Positions 33,235 to 41,908 of a DNA stretch of 41,908 bases are shown here, piece by piece. Both the position numbers and the translations under genes were made by a program. The notes beneath the pieces are model-generated. The model had not been told where the DNA came from and ran no database searches. It saw only the letters and a list, made by a program, of their open reading frames with translations. Origin of the DNA: Acidobacteria bacterium 28-1 (lineage in GTDB: Bacteria; Acidobacteriota; Blastocatellia; Pyrinomonadales; Pyrinomonadaceae); NCBI GenBank assembly GCA_002050365.1, contig MWYZ01000059.1, positions 1-41,908 on the forward strand, in the 5' to 3' direction. Each line of letters starts with the position of its first letter. Position 1 is the stretch's first letter.

Positions 33235-36200
33235 TTACTCGACTCTCACAAAATCCGTTCCCGTGCGTCCGAAGGTTTCGGGATGATACATTTCTTCAGC
33301 CTTTGTGGGTGGCACGACGAATTGTCCGGGCGTGGTCGCTCTCGTTACATAAGTATATTTGTAAACGCCTTCCCAAAGTAACGCACTGAATGCTTCGGCG
33401 CGTTCGTCGCGGAAATTCTGATGTTCGAACCACGTCCAACGCCAATTGTAATAACCGCGTCCGTAACTTTGCGAACCGTATTCGACGACGGAAGTATTTC
33501 CGCCGTTGTCACTGGGAATTGATTCGGTGACGGCAAGTTCGGGATTGAGAATTTCCAAACCGGCGGGCAGCGGATCAACCAGCGCGACATGATAACGACG
33601 CGCCTGGGCAACCATTGTCAGACGAACGCGCACGCGCGAACCGGCTTTTATCGTCCACGAATTATCGGCGTTTTGTTTCACATCTTCGGCGTTATCAATC
33701 GCTTCGTAGGAGCGCAAAACCGTAAAGCCGTAATCGGCGGGGGCGAGATCCAGATTCTTCGGCGCGTATTTCATTCCGATTCGATAATAAAGCCGTCCCG
33801 CGCCTCGCTTATCCATAATCAGATTTGCTGCACCGTTTTGCTCCATTAAATATGACATTGGGATATTCAAAAGATTTGAATCAATCGAACGACCTTTGAA
33901 CGGTTCTTCGCCCGCGTATGTGTTGCCGAGCCAGATGCGCGTAACAAAATCGGGCGTAACTTTTTCAAAAGCGTTGAAGTATTTATCCAAAGCCAGCAGA
34001 ATGAAAACATTTTCTTGCGTATTTGACCAAGCGCCCTTTATTCGATGGTCAAGAAGCCCGCGCACAAGTTTCGGAATCAAATCGTTGTTCGGGTCGGATT
34101 TAATTAACGCTTCGAGCAGCACGCCGTCGGCGCGGCGATTGGAATACATAATCAACCATTGCGCGTCGCCATAATCGGTAACAAAATTGGCGGTCGCCGC
34201 CGTTTCCGTTGTGCGATTCATCAAAAAACGTTTGATGGTTTCGACTTCGACGGTTGAATTTTTATCATCCGCAAGCACTGATAAAATCCAGCCTAACGCT
34301 TCGAACGGCATTTTTTGAATCGTCGCTTCCGCCAATAAACGCTTGGCTTTCGCCGCGTCTTTGTCGCCCATCATATCGCGGATGTAAAGCGCGTAAGCGG
34401 AAATTGTCCAGCGAACCTCTGGCGATTTTCTGTGCCATTCGTCAAATTTGATTTCGACGTTTTTCAAGAAAGGCTTCGTTTTATTCAGCATTTCGTCAGG
34501 CACTTTGTAACCTTTCGCTTTCGCCAATGCCAAAGCGTGAGCGACATGAACAGTCAAAAACGGATATTCGTAACGCTCGCGGTCGCGCTTCCAAAGTCCG
34601 AAACTTCCGTCGTCGCGCTGGCGCGATTGCAGAATTTTGATGTCTTTTTCAAAACTCGCTTTGATTTCCGCTTCGGTCGGCATATCTTTCGATTTGAACG
34701 CCGTCAAAACGTCGCGCAGTGCGGCAATCGAAATCATTCTTGACGCAACTTGTTCCGAACATTCATACGGATAGCGATAAAGATAAATGAATGCGTCGGT
34801 CAATTCCTGCAACTGCGTCGAACTCGTCGTGATTTCCAAACCGCCGAATTGCGGGAAAACGTCTTTCGGTGCTTCGATTGGCTGGTCGATTGCGCCGTTC
34901 TGGTCGGTCGTGCCGTAAGTCGCAAACGCTTCGGTCGTCGCCGGTGTCCAAACGGGCAGAGAGATTTCCGCCGCGTCGGTGAATTTGCCGGAGGTTGCCG
35001 CGATTTGAAAACGTGCCGTGCCAGCCTTTTCAGCCGAAACCGGGAAGCGTATTTCGGCGCGGTCGTTCGGTGCAATCGTAACTTTTCGTCCGCCGCCAGC
35101 CGTTAAAGTCGCGTTCGTAGCACGAACAGCAACGTCAACCGAAATTTCCTTGTCGGTTTGATTTTGAACGACGACGGACAATTCGATTTTATCGCCGAAG
35201 TTCATAAAGCGCGGCGCGGACGGGCGCACCATCAACGGCTGTTTCGCCGTAATATTCGATTCGCCTTTGCCGAAACGCTTGCCCGCGTCAACCGAAACCG
35301 CCATCACGCGGTAACGAGTCAGATTGTCGGGCAATTTGACGGGAACAACCGCTTTGCCGTTTCCGTCAGTTTTCACCGATGGCGCAAAAACGACGAGCGC
35401 GTTGAAGTTTTGGCGGAGATTGATTTGGCTTTCTTCCCCAATTTGTTGACGACCTTTTTCACTAATAGAAAATTCATTTTCCGATTCAGCCGCTATATCC
35501 GCTCTCGATTCGGATTTTGCTTTTCTCGCGTTCATCGGCAGATTTTGAACGGACTTGTTACTTATAGCTCCAACAGAAGTTACTGGCGGTGATGGTTTTG
35601 ATGGCGGCGGCGCTTTCACATCTTCGGGATTTCCCAACAAAATATCTTTCCGCAAATGATAATCGGTTACGCCCGCGGCGCGTGCAGTGTAAAAAATATC
35701 CATCGGATTGGCGAGCGTGTAACCGGTCAAAGCCAACACCGATTCGTCAACCACGACGACCGCGACTTCCGAATTGGCAACCGGCTCGCCGTTTTTATCC
35801 GCTACCGCGACGTTGATTTTCGTCTCGCCTGCCGGTTCGAGCGTTTTCGCTTCGGGTTCGGCGGAAACATTTAATTTTCTTGAATCAGTTGAAATCGGCA
35901 GATTTATTGAGCCGCTTGCAAATGCGGGACGATTCGATAATTTCGCGTCAACTTCGCCTTTGTCGTTCGTGCGCTGCGTCGCACCAACCAAATCAACTTG
36001 CGCCGTGATATTCGGCAGATATTTTTCTTCTAAAGGAATTCGCAAAACAATCGAAGAATCTTTCATCGAAAAACGCTCGGTTTTGACCAAACCTTCGCGC
36101 CGCAAAGTTAGCACGCCTTCGGCAGGCGTGAAAGGTGCAAGCACGAGAATTTCCGCGACATCTTTCGCCGCGTATTCTTTTTTGTTCGGAATTATCTGCG

Positions 36201-39200
36201 CTTCTTCCTGTTCAACATTGCGCTTCGGGACGACTCGTCCGCCCGCGACCCAAACAGTAATTTCGCTTTCGTTAAATCGCTCGCGGTCGTCCATCACGCT
36301 CGCCGAAATCGTATATCGTCCGCCCGCTTTGGCGACGAATTTACAAATTACGCCTTTGTCGGTGGATTTGACGTTACAAGTTTGCTCGTCAATCGTTTCC
36401 TCTTTCCACGCGCCTTTGTCAAAAGTCCAATCTTTCAAAACGGCTTTGATTTCAACCGCGCGGTTGGCAATCAATTTTCCGTCAATGTCGGAGACGATTG
36501 ATTCGATTTCAATGTTTTCGCCTTTCTGCACGAAAGTTCGCGGCGATTTGATCCCGACGTATAACTCCGACGGATGAACGAGCAAACTTGTCGAACTCGC
36601 AAAAGTTTGCCGATTGACATCCTGCACGGAAACCGACGCGGAAATGTTATACGGACGCGGCGGCTTCACCGATTCAAAATCAATTTTCAAAAGATGTTTG
36701 CCGCTCGCGTCGGTTACGCCTTTGAAAGATTGCGAACTGCTTTGTCCGCCTGGACGATAACCGCCGCCCGAATCGTATTCGTAATCGTAAGTTCTCCACC
36801 ACGGAATCCAAGTTCCGAAAGTGTAATCGCCCAGATTCGGCGGCGTGTAATTTGTCGGCGAAGCCGTTACCGTCCAATTCGCGTCGGCATTCGCAAGTCC
36901 GCCGCCCGCGTAGTATTTCGCTTCGACGGAAACATTGGCAGAACTGCCGACAAAATGCGGCGCTTGGGTTTGCACTTTCGCCGAAACTTCAAATTCGGGA
37001 CGACGAAATTCCTGCACTTGGAAGTAATGAACGGTTGAACTTCTCGCGCCTGAAATCTCGACGCTCGATTGTCCGAGATTCATATTGTCTGGTAGGGTGA
37101 ATTTGAAATCGAACGCGCCAAAAGCGTTCAGATTAGTCGTGCCTTTGACGACTTCGTTGTTTCGGGAATCTTTAACCGAAAAAGTAACCGCGCCGCCGAC
37201 ATCGCCGAGCGGTTCGACATCACCGAATTTGCCCGCCGTGATTTTTCTGATGTAACCTTTGACCGCAACTTCCTCTTTCGGGCGATACATTTTGCGGTCG
37301 TCAAACGTAAACCAGCGAAAACCGTCTAAAAGCGGTCTTTTAAACCAACTTCCTGATTCCTGCCAATAGTAATCTGTATTTTCGGGAAGAAACGCAATGT
37401 CTTTTCCGCGTTTTGCGATTAAAAGATTTTGCTCGTTGGCTTGTTTGTCCGGCAACAGAAGGCGCAAAATTCCGTTCGCGGTCGTTTGATTTGTCTGCGC
37501 TTCTCCGACAAGTTCGGTTTCCGAAACTTCTCCGTTTCCGTCAACCGTTTGCGTTTCCTTTATCGAATCTTCCGACGTTCCCCAACTCGTCAGCCATTCC
37601 CACCAAGACTGTTCTTGACTGCCTTCTGCCAACTGCCGACTGCCGACTGTTTTGCCATTCGGATAAATCGAAAGTTCCACTCCTGAAATTGGTTTGCCTG
37701 TTTTTAATTCCGTCGCAAAGCCGACTAATTCTTGATTGTCAACAAACGCGTCAAGCCCGATTTGCGTCGCCTGCGTCCAAGTGAAAATTCTCGTGCGGTC
37801 ATATTTGTCTCGCTTGACGGTTGGCTCGATGTCTACGATTAAATGCCCGAAACCGCCGTCTAAAAATTCGCTTAATTCAATTCGGGTTTCAATCAATTCG
37901 TCAGGCGTGTTTTTGATTGAAACAATTTTATCGGAAACAAGTCGTCCCGGAATCGTCGGCTTTTTCGTATCGTCGTCGTAATTGATGCGACGCACATAAT
38001 TTTGAAATTGCTGCCAATTCGCCGGCTGAACTGAATAAATCCGCACTTTGACTGCGCTGTGATTCGTCGAATAAATCGAATACGCAGGCTTGGCGGTCGG
38101 GTCGAGCAAAATCATCGTGCCGCCTTGCGAATATAAACTTTGTTCGGCAGAGCCGACTTTGAAAGTCGCAGTCGCGGGCGCGTTCAACGTTTGCCCAAAT
38201 GTGTCCTTTAAAGAGCCGTCAACCGTCGCTTTATAAGTGGTGCGACCTTTTTTGTAGCCGGTAAAATAGATGTAATTGCCGGACGGATAAATGTTCAATC
38301 CTTCAACCGCCGGCTCGACCTTAACCATTTCCTTGGTGAACGCGCCCGCGTCAATCGGATTTGAAAACTGCATATACCACATGCTGAACGGCGAGCAGTT
38401 TTTACTGCCTTCATATTCGCAATAACTTTTAACGAATTTCATCGCGCCGTAAGTTTGGAAACTGAAACTTTGCGCTTGTGTCGTCGTCAGCGGACCTTCC
38501 GCCGAAGGAGTTCCCTTTTCAACCGTTACTGTAATTGCAGAAGCGGCGGGCAGAGCATTTTCCGTCAAATTTTCATTTGTAACAGCGCGAAAAGCCAGCC
38601 AGCGTTTCGGCTGCGCTTGTTTCGCGTAATATGAAACGCTTGCGTCTTTTTCGATTTCTTCCTGCGTCGCAAGTCGAATCGGCAAAACCTTTCCGCCGCC
38701 CGAAACTTTAATTGTTTTTAATACCGCTTCCGCATTGATTTCTTGGTCGAAAGAAATAAACATCAACGCATCGCGTTTGGTTGTCTGGCGGTTCGGGATT
38801 TTGGTTTCAATCTTCGGCGGCGGCGTGGTAAAAGTCCAAGTTACATCCTTTTGCAAAACTTGTCCGCCCGCGGATTTTGTTCCCGAGGGAACTCGCGCGG
38901 TGAACTTAGTCGCCATCGGTAAGCGTTTCGTCGCGTCGAACATCAGAGTTTTCGTTCCCAACCAACGCCATTTTCCTTCTACTTTCGGAGAAAGTTCGAC
39001 GGGCGTAATTTGCGCGGCTTGTTCCTGCGAAGTAACGGCTACCATCGGCTGCGAGAATGTTACGTTTAAATCAGGCGCGAGATTTACTTCGCCTTCGGGC
39101 GAAAAGCGAATGACTTCCAGAGTGTTTCCCGTATTTAACTTCGGCGTTCCGCGCTCGTCATTGGTGGGAAATTTAACCGGAATCATTTTTCCCGTTTTCG

Positions 39201-39528
39201 GCGCGGGCAAGCTGCCGACGCGCTTGGCAAAATCCGTTTTGTCGTCGGTTTGTTCCTTAATCGGCGGGAGGCGTTTCAAAAGATTAGACGTTTGATTTTC
39301 CGACAGCGGGTCGGTTTTTGCGGGCAGTTGTTTCTCGCGCGTTTCCGCGCCCGCTTCGCCTTCGCTCAAGCGAAACTTTAATCCGTTCGGTAAATCATTC
39401 ATATTCACAGTCCGCTTTTTTATGTTTATTCTTTGGGCGTTTGCTTCCAAAATAAAATGGTTGCCGATGGGCGCAATCAAGCCTATATAAACCGAAAAAA
39501 TCAGTATTAAGCAAATCACTTGTTTCAT
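33235..39528 (-). CDS. Bacterial alpha-2-macroglobulin family protein
   Basis: 2097 residues from the ATG at 39528, which opens a signal peptide (VICLILIFSVYIGLIAPIG, ending near ANAQ). Bacterial A2Ms are periplasmic protease traps. Domain order: N-terminal polar region and Ig-like domains (FSPEGEVNLAPDLNVTFSQP), several macroglobulin domains (GFRWFTFDDRKMYRPKEEVA is the MG2 signature), the A2M domain (NFNALVVFAPSVKTDGNGKA, RFMNFGDKIELSVVVQNQ), then the thioester domain with YPYECSEQVASRM. The CxEQ motif is intact, with Cys about 1590 (34759-34761). A receptor-like C-terminus ends FGRTGTDFVRVE. A heptamer array is translated at about 626-637. No pbpC partner is adjacent. Confidence 0.94.
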   Translation of the reverse strand: MKQVICLILIFSVYIGLIAPIGNHFILEANAQRINIKKRTVNMNDLPNGLKFRLSEGEAGAETREKQLPAKTDPLSENQTSNLLKRLPPIKEQTDDKTDFAKRVGSLPAPKTGKMIPVKFPTNDERGTPKLNTGNTLEVIRFSPEGEVNLAPDLNVTFSQPMVAVTSQEQAAQITPVELSPKVEGKWRWLGTKTLMFDATKRLPMATKFTARVPSGTKSAGGQVLQKDVTWTFTTPPPKIETKIPNRQTTKRDALMFISFDQEINAEAVLKTIKVSGGGKVLPIRLATQEEIEKDASVSYYAKQAQPKRWLAFRAVTNENLTENALPAASAITVTVEKGTPSAEGPLTTTQAQSFSFQTYGAMKFVKSYCEYEGSKNCSPFSMWYMQFSNPIDAGAFTKEMVKVEPAVEGLNIYPSGNYIYFTGYKKGRTTYKATVDGSLKDTFGQTLNAPATATFKVGSAEQSLYSQGGTMILLDPTAKPAYSIYSTNHSAVKVRIYSVQPANWQQFQNYVRRINYDDDTKKPTIPGRLVSDKIVSIKNTPDELIETRIELSEFLDGGFGHLIVDIEPTVKRDKYDRTRIFTWTQATQIGLDAFVDNQELVGFATELKTGKPISGVELSIYPNGKTVGSRQLAEGSQEQSWWEWLTSWGTSEDSIKETQTVDGNGEVSETELVGEAQTNQTTANGILRLLLPDKQANEQNLLIAKRGKDIAFLPENTDYYWQESGSWFKRPLLDGFRWFTFDDRKMYRPKEEVAVKGYIRKITAGKFGDVEPLGDVGGAVTFSVKDSRNNEVVKGTTNLNAFGAFDFKFTLPDNMNLGQSSVEISGARSSTVHYFQVQEFRRPEFEVSAKVQTQAPHFVGSSANVSVEAKYYAGGGLANADANWTVTASPTNYTPPNLGDYTFGTWIPWWRTYDYEYDSGGGYRPGGQSSSQSFKGVTDASGKHLLKIDFESVKPPRPYNISASVSVQDVNRQTFASSTSLLVHPSELYVGIKSPRTFVQKGENIEIESIVSDIDGKLIANRAVEIKAVLKDWTFDKGAWKEETIDEQTCNVKSTDKGVICKFVAKAGGRYTISASVMDDRERFNESEITVWVAGGRVVPKRNVEQEEAQIIPNKKEYAAKDVAEILVLAPFTPAEGVLTLRREGLVKTERFSMKDSSIVLRIPLEEKYLPNITAQVDLVGATQRTNDKGEVDAKLSNRPAFASGSINLPISTDSRKLNVSAEPEAKTLEPAGETKINVAVADKNGEPVANSEVAVVVVDESVLALTGYTLANPMDIFYTARAAGVTDYHLRKDILLGNPEDVKAPPPSKPSPPVTSVGAISNKSVQNLPMNARKAKSESRADIAAESENEFSISEKGRQQIGEESQINLRQNFNALVVFAPSVKTDGNGKAVVPVKLPDNLTRYRVMAVSVDAGKRFGKGESNITAKQPLMVRPSAPRFMNFGDKIELSVVVQNQTDKEISVDVAVRATNATLTAGGGRKVTIAPNDRAEIRFPVSAEKAGTARFQIAATSGKFTDAAEISLPVWTPATTEAFATYGTTDQNGAIDQPIEAPKDVFPQFGGLEITTSSTQLQELTDAFIYLYRYPYECSEQVASRMISIAALRDVLTAFKSKDMPTEAEIKASFEKDIKILQSRQRDDGSFGLWKRDRERYEYPFLTVHVAHALALAKAKGYKVPDEMLNKTKPFLKNVEIKFDEWHRKSPEVRWTISAYALYIRDMMGDKDAAKAKRLLAEATIQKMPFEALGWILSVLADDKNSTVEVETIKRFLMNRTTETAATANFVTDYGDAQWLIMYSNRRADGVLLEALIKSDPNNDLIPKLVRGLLDHRIKGAWSNTQENVFILLALDKYFNAFEKVTPDFVTRIWLGNTYAGEEPFKGRSIDSNLLNIPMSYLMEQNGAANLIMDKRGAGRLYYRIGMKYAPKNLDLAPADYGFTVLRSYEAIDNAEDVKQNADNSWTIKAGSRVRVRLTMVAQARRYHVALVDPLPAGLEILNPELAVTESIPSDNGGNTSVVEYGSQSYGRGYYNWRWTWFEHQNFRDERAEAFSALLWEGVYKYTYVTRATTPGQFVVPPTKAEEMYHPETFGRTGTDFVRVE
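37619..37653. repeat. CTGCCGA heptamer array inside alpha-2-macroglobulin gene
   Basis: Units CTGCCTT, CTGCCAA, CTGCCGA, CTGCCGA, CTGTTTT. They are translated on the minus strand as TVGSRQLAEGSQ in a loop after LSIYPNGK, next to a Trp/Ser-rich variable stretch. The array keeps the reading frame. Confidence 0.88.
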
Positions 39529-40023
39529 ATTATTAAAAGTTTCACGCGTCAAAATCGTTTGAGCGCACGAGCGGGCAAAAGGTTGTGTTGCGCTCACATC
39601 ATAATCTAAATTTCATTTTCAAACTAGCTTTTGTTTTTTCTACCAAAAGCCTTGACAGTTTTTGGAACGCCACCCAAAATCAAATCTTGCAAGTTTTTAC
39701 AAATAAGAATTGTTACAAGCGTAAAGATACCGAGAAGAAATTATAAACAGACTGCTCCTTAGAGAAATTGCGGATGGCGGTGCGATTGTTACGAAATAAA
39801 CGCCGAAGGCAGCCAAGATTTAGTATTAATTTCGGCAAAGATATAAGCGATAAAGTCGGCGTAATGTTGGAAGCGTAGAAACCGACCAACAAAGCTGATA
39901 TGATTTCGGCGGACAATCCGAACCGAAAACGAATTGCCCGACTCCAAGCTCTTTGGCTAGTTCCAGCAAATCAATTGATACTGCCGGAAAGTTCTTTTTT
40001 CAACACCGCAAAATAATTTTAAT
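39529..40023. other. Non-coding decayed region upstream of alpha-2-macroglobulin
   Basis: No convincing gene. The first ~100 bp should contain the promoter of the alpha-2-macroglobulin gene, but no clear -35/-10 pair was assigned. From about 39830 to 40010 short plus-strand stretches look coding-like (ADNPNRKRIARLQALW) but are cut by stops, consistent with gene debris. Confidence 0.5.
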
Positions 40024-40335
40024 TTGCGAGGTAAGAAAGGTTTATCCGATAACGATCAGCGACATCGCCTAACGGTGAGCGGAACTTTGAATACACCGAA
40101 AACGATTGAAAACAAATTTGCACGAAATGTTTTCGGCGGTTTTCAGTTGAGTTATATTTTCACCTACGCTTCGCGTTTGGCATTCAATGTTCTGGCAGGC
40201 AGCGATCTCAACGGTGACTCAAATAACAATGACCGTCCATTTGGACTAGGGCGTAATACCGGACGAGGTTCTCTTTATTAGTCTTTTGACATCTTGAATA
40301 GTGGTGTTGACGGTAATTTTTGGAACAAATCGCAG
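40024..40335 (+). pseudogene. TonB-dependent receptor (Oar-like) C-terminal relic
   Basis: About 85 codons with strong similarity in style to the end of acidobacterial Oar-like TonB receptors: GLSDNDQRHRLTVSGTLNTP, NVFGGFQLSYIFTYASRLAF, NVLAGSDLNGDSNNNDRPFG and GRNTGRGSLY. The frame then hits TAG and continues for about 20 more codons (SFDILNSGVDGNFWNKSQKT) before a second stop. Expected terminal strands and the final aromatic residue are missing, as are the plug and most of the barrel. The only possible start is a TTG at 40024. It is a non-functional fragment. Confidence 0.75.
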
Positions 40336-40610
40336 AAGACATAAGAGCATGAGAAATCATCCGAGACCGAGCATTTAGAGGATGGGCAAAATTTACATTA
40401 TTCAGATTTTGGGAAGATAATTTTGTGAAAATTTGTCTGGTTTATGTTACTTTTTGAACGCTAAATAATGTCTCAAAAAGGGACGCTTTTGAAACAATTA
40501 TATGATGCTTTAGAATTTGGCACGCAAAAGGAGCACAAAGCAAAAAAGATAAACACTTTGACTTGTCTTTTATATTCTTTAGATTACTGATTCTATTGGA
40601 ATAAATTGAA

Positions 40611-40651
40611 TACACCCGGCATGATTCGAACATGCGACCCCTTGATTCGTA
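40611..40651 (-). other. tRNA 3'-end-like fragment (possible att site)
   Basis: On the minus strand a perfect 5-bp T-stem with loop (GCATG TTCGAAT CATGC), preceded by GGGGTC and followed by CGGGTGT and A, looks like the T-arm and 3' acceptor half of a tRNA. Sequence upstream does not provide the D-arm, anticodon arm or the matching 5' acceptor strand (ACACCCG). Such 3' tRNA fragments are typically left at the end of integrated elements. Confidence 0.55.
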
Positions 40652-40758
40652 GTGTTAAATGACTCATTTTGTTAAGTTTAGTTAAGTTTGTTTGAGCCTT
40701 TATTTGTTTAGCCTTTTCGCTCTATAATGTCACTTAAGTTTATTTGAGTTTGTCCAAG

Positions 40759-40788
40759 TTTGGCACACTTGGCACACATTTGGCACAC
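40759..40788. repeat. Three TTTGGCACAC direct repeats
   Basis: TTTGGCACAC (40759-40768), TTGGCACAC (40769-40777) and TTTGGCACAC (40779-40788) in near-tandem array, about 110 bp from the tRNA-like fragment. They could be recombinase arm-type sites or operator half-sites. No recombinase gene remains nearby. Confidence 0.6.
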
Positions 40789-40846
40789 AAAATATTTACT
40801 TTGAATAAACCGGAAAAGATAATAACTCGGATAACCGCATTAAAAG

Positions 40847-41716
40847 TTACTTTTTCTTGGTTTTCTCGTTTTCATTCAGGCTCGCCGCTTTTGCTTTGTA
40901 CGCTGCTTTTTTGGGAACAATCATCTGCCGCTTTTTCAGGTCGAATTTATAACGGTTAGGCAGCACGTGAATTTTCACGTCAGCTAGCGCGATGCTCTGA
41001 CCTTTTTCGACATACGGCACGTCCGTATAAGTCATCGCGCCGCCGTCAATCACCGTTACCGAGCCTTCGCCAATGACTTCAAATTGATTTTTGCTGATGA
41101 CCATCGCCGTATTTTCGTCAACGCCGAAACCGATGTCCTGCGGAAAATGTGATACTGCCGCGAGCAGTCTGCCGTGTCGCCCGCGCTGCGAAAAATGCGT
41201 GTCAATGATGCAGCCGACGATTAAATCCGTTCCCGGCGCCATTTCAACGCTGCCGACGCGTGGATTCTCATCCGATTTGCCCGTGACAATCATCGAATTT
41301 CCCATCATCGCCGCACCCGCACTCGTTCCGGCGACGATAACGCCGCTTTCGCAAGCCTCCATAATCGCGTTTTGCAAATCTGTTCCGCCCATTAAGCTCG
41401 TAATGTGAAGCTGGTCGCCGCCGGTAAAAAATATGCCCGTCGCTTTTTTCACCTTTTCGACGCTTTCCGGTTTCATCGCGTCGGTGCGCTGAGCAACGTC
41501 TATCGCCTCGATGTGTTTCACGCCCAAACGCTCGAAAACTTCCGTGTATTTGGCTGCCGCTTCTTCAGGGCTGTCGGTCGCCGTCGTCATCACCACAATC
41601 CGCGCTTTTTCATCCCCGGCGAGCCGCACGAATTCCTTGAGAATAAGGCAATCTTTTTCTTTGTCTTCGCCGCCGCCGATTGCCATCAGCCGCCCCTGCG
41701 CTTTAATCAATTCCAC
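40847..41716 (-). CDS. cphB: Cyanophycinase
   Basis: Serine exopeptidase of family S51 that degrades cyanophycin (multi-L-arginyl-poly-L-aspartate) to beta-Asp-Arg. 289 residues from the GTG at 41716, chosen because GGGGAG lies 8-9 nt upstream; a TTG seven codons earlier lacks a site. Motifs: GRLMAIGGGEDKEKD, ARIVVMTTATDSPEEAAAKY, GIFFTGGDQLHITSLM, the nucleophile in VAGTSAGAAMMG (Ser about 132), and DTHFSQRGRHGRLLAAV followed by GFGVDENTAMVI. There is no signal peptide, so it is intracellular. No cyanophycin synthetase gene lies in the window. The C-terminal tail is Lys/Ala-rich. Confidence 0.93.
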   Translation of the reverse strand: MELIKAQGRLMAIGGGEDKEKDCLILKEFVRLAGDEKARIVVMTTATDSPEEAAAKYTEVFERLGVKHIEAIDVAQRTDAMKPESVEKVKKATGIFFTGGDQLHITSLMGGTDLQNAIMEACESGVIVAGTSAGAAMMGNSMIVTGKSDENPRVGSVEMAPGTDLIVGCIIDTHFSQRGRHGRLLAAVSHFPQDIGFGVDENTAMVISKNQFEVIGEGSVTVIDGGAMTYTDVPYVEKGQSIALADVKIHVLPNRYKFDLKKRQMIVPKKAAYKAKAASLNENEKTKKK

Positions 41717-41737
41717 TAAAAATATCTCCCCACTCAA

Positions 41738-41908
41738 TTTCGTTCAATAATTTAATTTTTGATTATCTCAAAATTTTTCAACCAGCTCCATCAGGATATT
41801 TCCCGTTTAAATTAGGAAAATTCCTTATTCGCTTCTCCTTCGGATTATTGGGGAATTTTCTGTTTCTGGCGAACGAAAATGCGTCAAGTTGAATCCGCTG
41901 AACTTCCC
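41738..41908. other. Window end, no gene seen
   Basis: AT-rich sequence upstream of the cyanophycinase start that probably carries its promoter. One possible stem (GAAAATTCC at 41816-41824 with its complement at 41852-41860) is seen. No ORF is supported. Confidence 0.4.

Larger units (their letters stand above)
40336..40846. other. Non-coding region with integration-site features
   Basis: No gene recognised. It holds the tRNA-like fragment at 40611-40651, two direct GTTAAGTTTR 10-mers at 40671-40690, and three TTGGCACAC repeats at 40759-40788. The sequence is AT-rich and unlike the flanking coding DNA. Confidence 0.55.

Noticed and set aside
34432..37784. Several plus-strand ORFs within the alpha-2-macroglobulin gene
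   Set aside because: They are Arg/Phe-rich shadows on the opposite strand of a strongly supported 2097-residue gene.
39713..39916. Minus-strand 67-residue ORF in the decayed region
   Set aside because: No ribosome site, no recognisable domain, and the plus strand holds better debris signals.

Overview
The window looks like a chromosomal segment of a moderate-GC Acidobacteriota bacterium, most likely Blastocatellia/Pyrinomonadaceae-like. This is inferred from gene order and protein flavour: an ispE - tRNA-Gln - prs - rplY - pth - rpsF - rpsR - rplI - dnaB run, protein-kinase/beta-propeller remnants, an Oar-like TonB receptor remnant, a TIGR04222-type membrane protein and many secreted SnoaL/TPR/PASTA proteins. 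No rRNA or marker gene is present to prove it.

Layout. (1) 1-85: edge of a transposase gene. (2) 204-20557: a long minus-strand block of housekeeping genes. Read in the direction of transcription it holds pruA (with yggL just upstream), a secreted hypothetical protein, msrB, alkaline phosphatase, fmt, rsmB, a PASTA protein, rpe, a BamD-like lipoprotein-type TPR protein, a large TPR protein, ispE, tRNA-Gln(UUG), prs, rplY, pth, rpsF, rpsR, rplI and dnaB. dnaB carries a 420-residue LAGLIDADG intein inserted inside the Walker A motif. (3) 20557-26011: yggL, a scrambled hicA/def-tail remnant, a 74-residue ORF, def, a 139-bp inverted-repeat element, a three-gene overlapping cassette (TIGR04222 membrane protein, small membrane protein, SCO6045-like protein), a haem-binding-domain protein, a Ser/Thr kinase fragment and a sorbosone-dehydrogenase-like enzyme. 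(4) 26031-29248, plus strand: yraN and an S9 prolyl-oligopeptidase-family enzyme with an extra C-terminal domain. (5) 29359-32980: a frameshifted SnoaL-like secreted protein, a truncated kinase-associated beta-propeller protein, a Vps62-like protein with an EF-hand/dockerin-like loop, and a divergent polytopic membrane protein. (6) 33235-39528: a 2097-residue alpha-2-macroglobulin with an intact CxEQ thioester. (7) 39530-40846: a decayed region with a TonB-receptor relic, a tRNA-3'-end-like fragment and direct repeats, suggesting an old integration site. (8) 40847-41716: cyanophycinase.

How the genes work together. The left half is an information-processing and cell-envelope core: ribosomal proteins, peptidyl-tRNA hydrolase, deformylase plus formyltransferase (start-methionine cycle), 16S methyltransferase, helicase, PRPP and isoprenoid synthesis. 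The right half is rich in secreted or periplasmic enzymes.

The most unusual pattern is a set of dispersed heptanucleotide tandem arrays. The unit sequences differ (for example TCCTGAA, TTTTGGA, CCATTTT, CTGCCGA, GTGAATA) but the 7-nt period is constant. Some form hairpins between genes. Three or four lie inside conserved genes (fmt, rsmB twice, alpha-2-macroglobulin), where they are translated without breaking the frame. They resemble the short tandemly repeated repeats known from filamentous cyanobacteria and may be the best candidate in this window for an undescribed element family.
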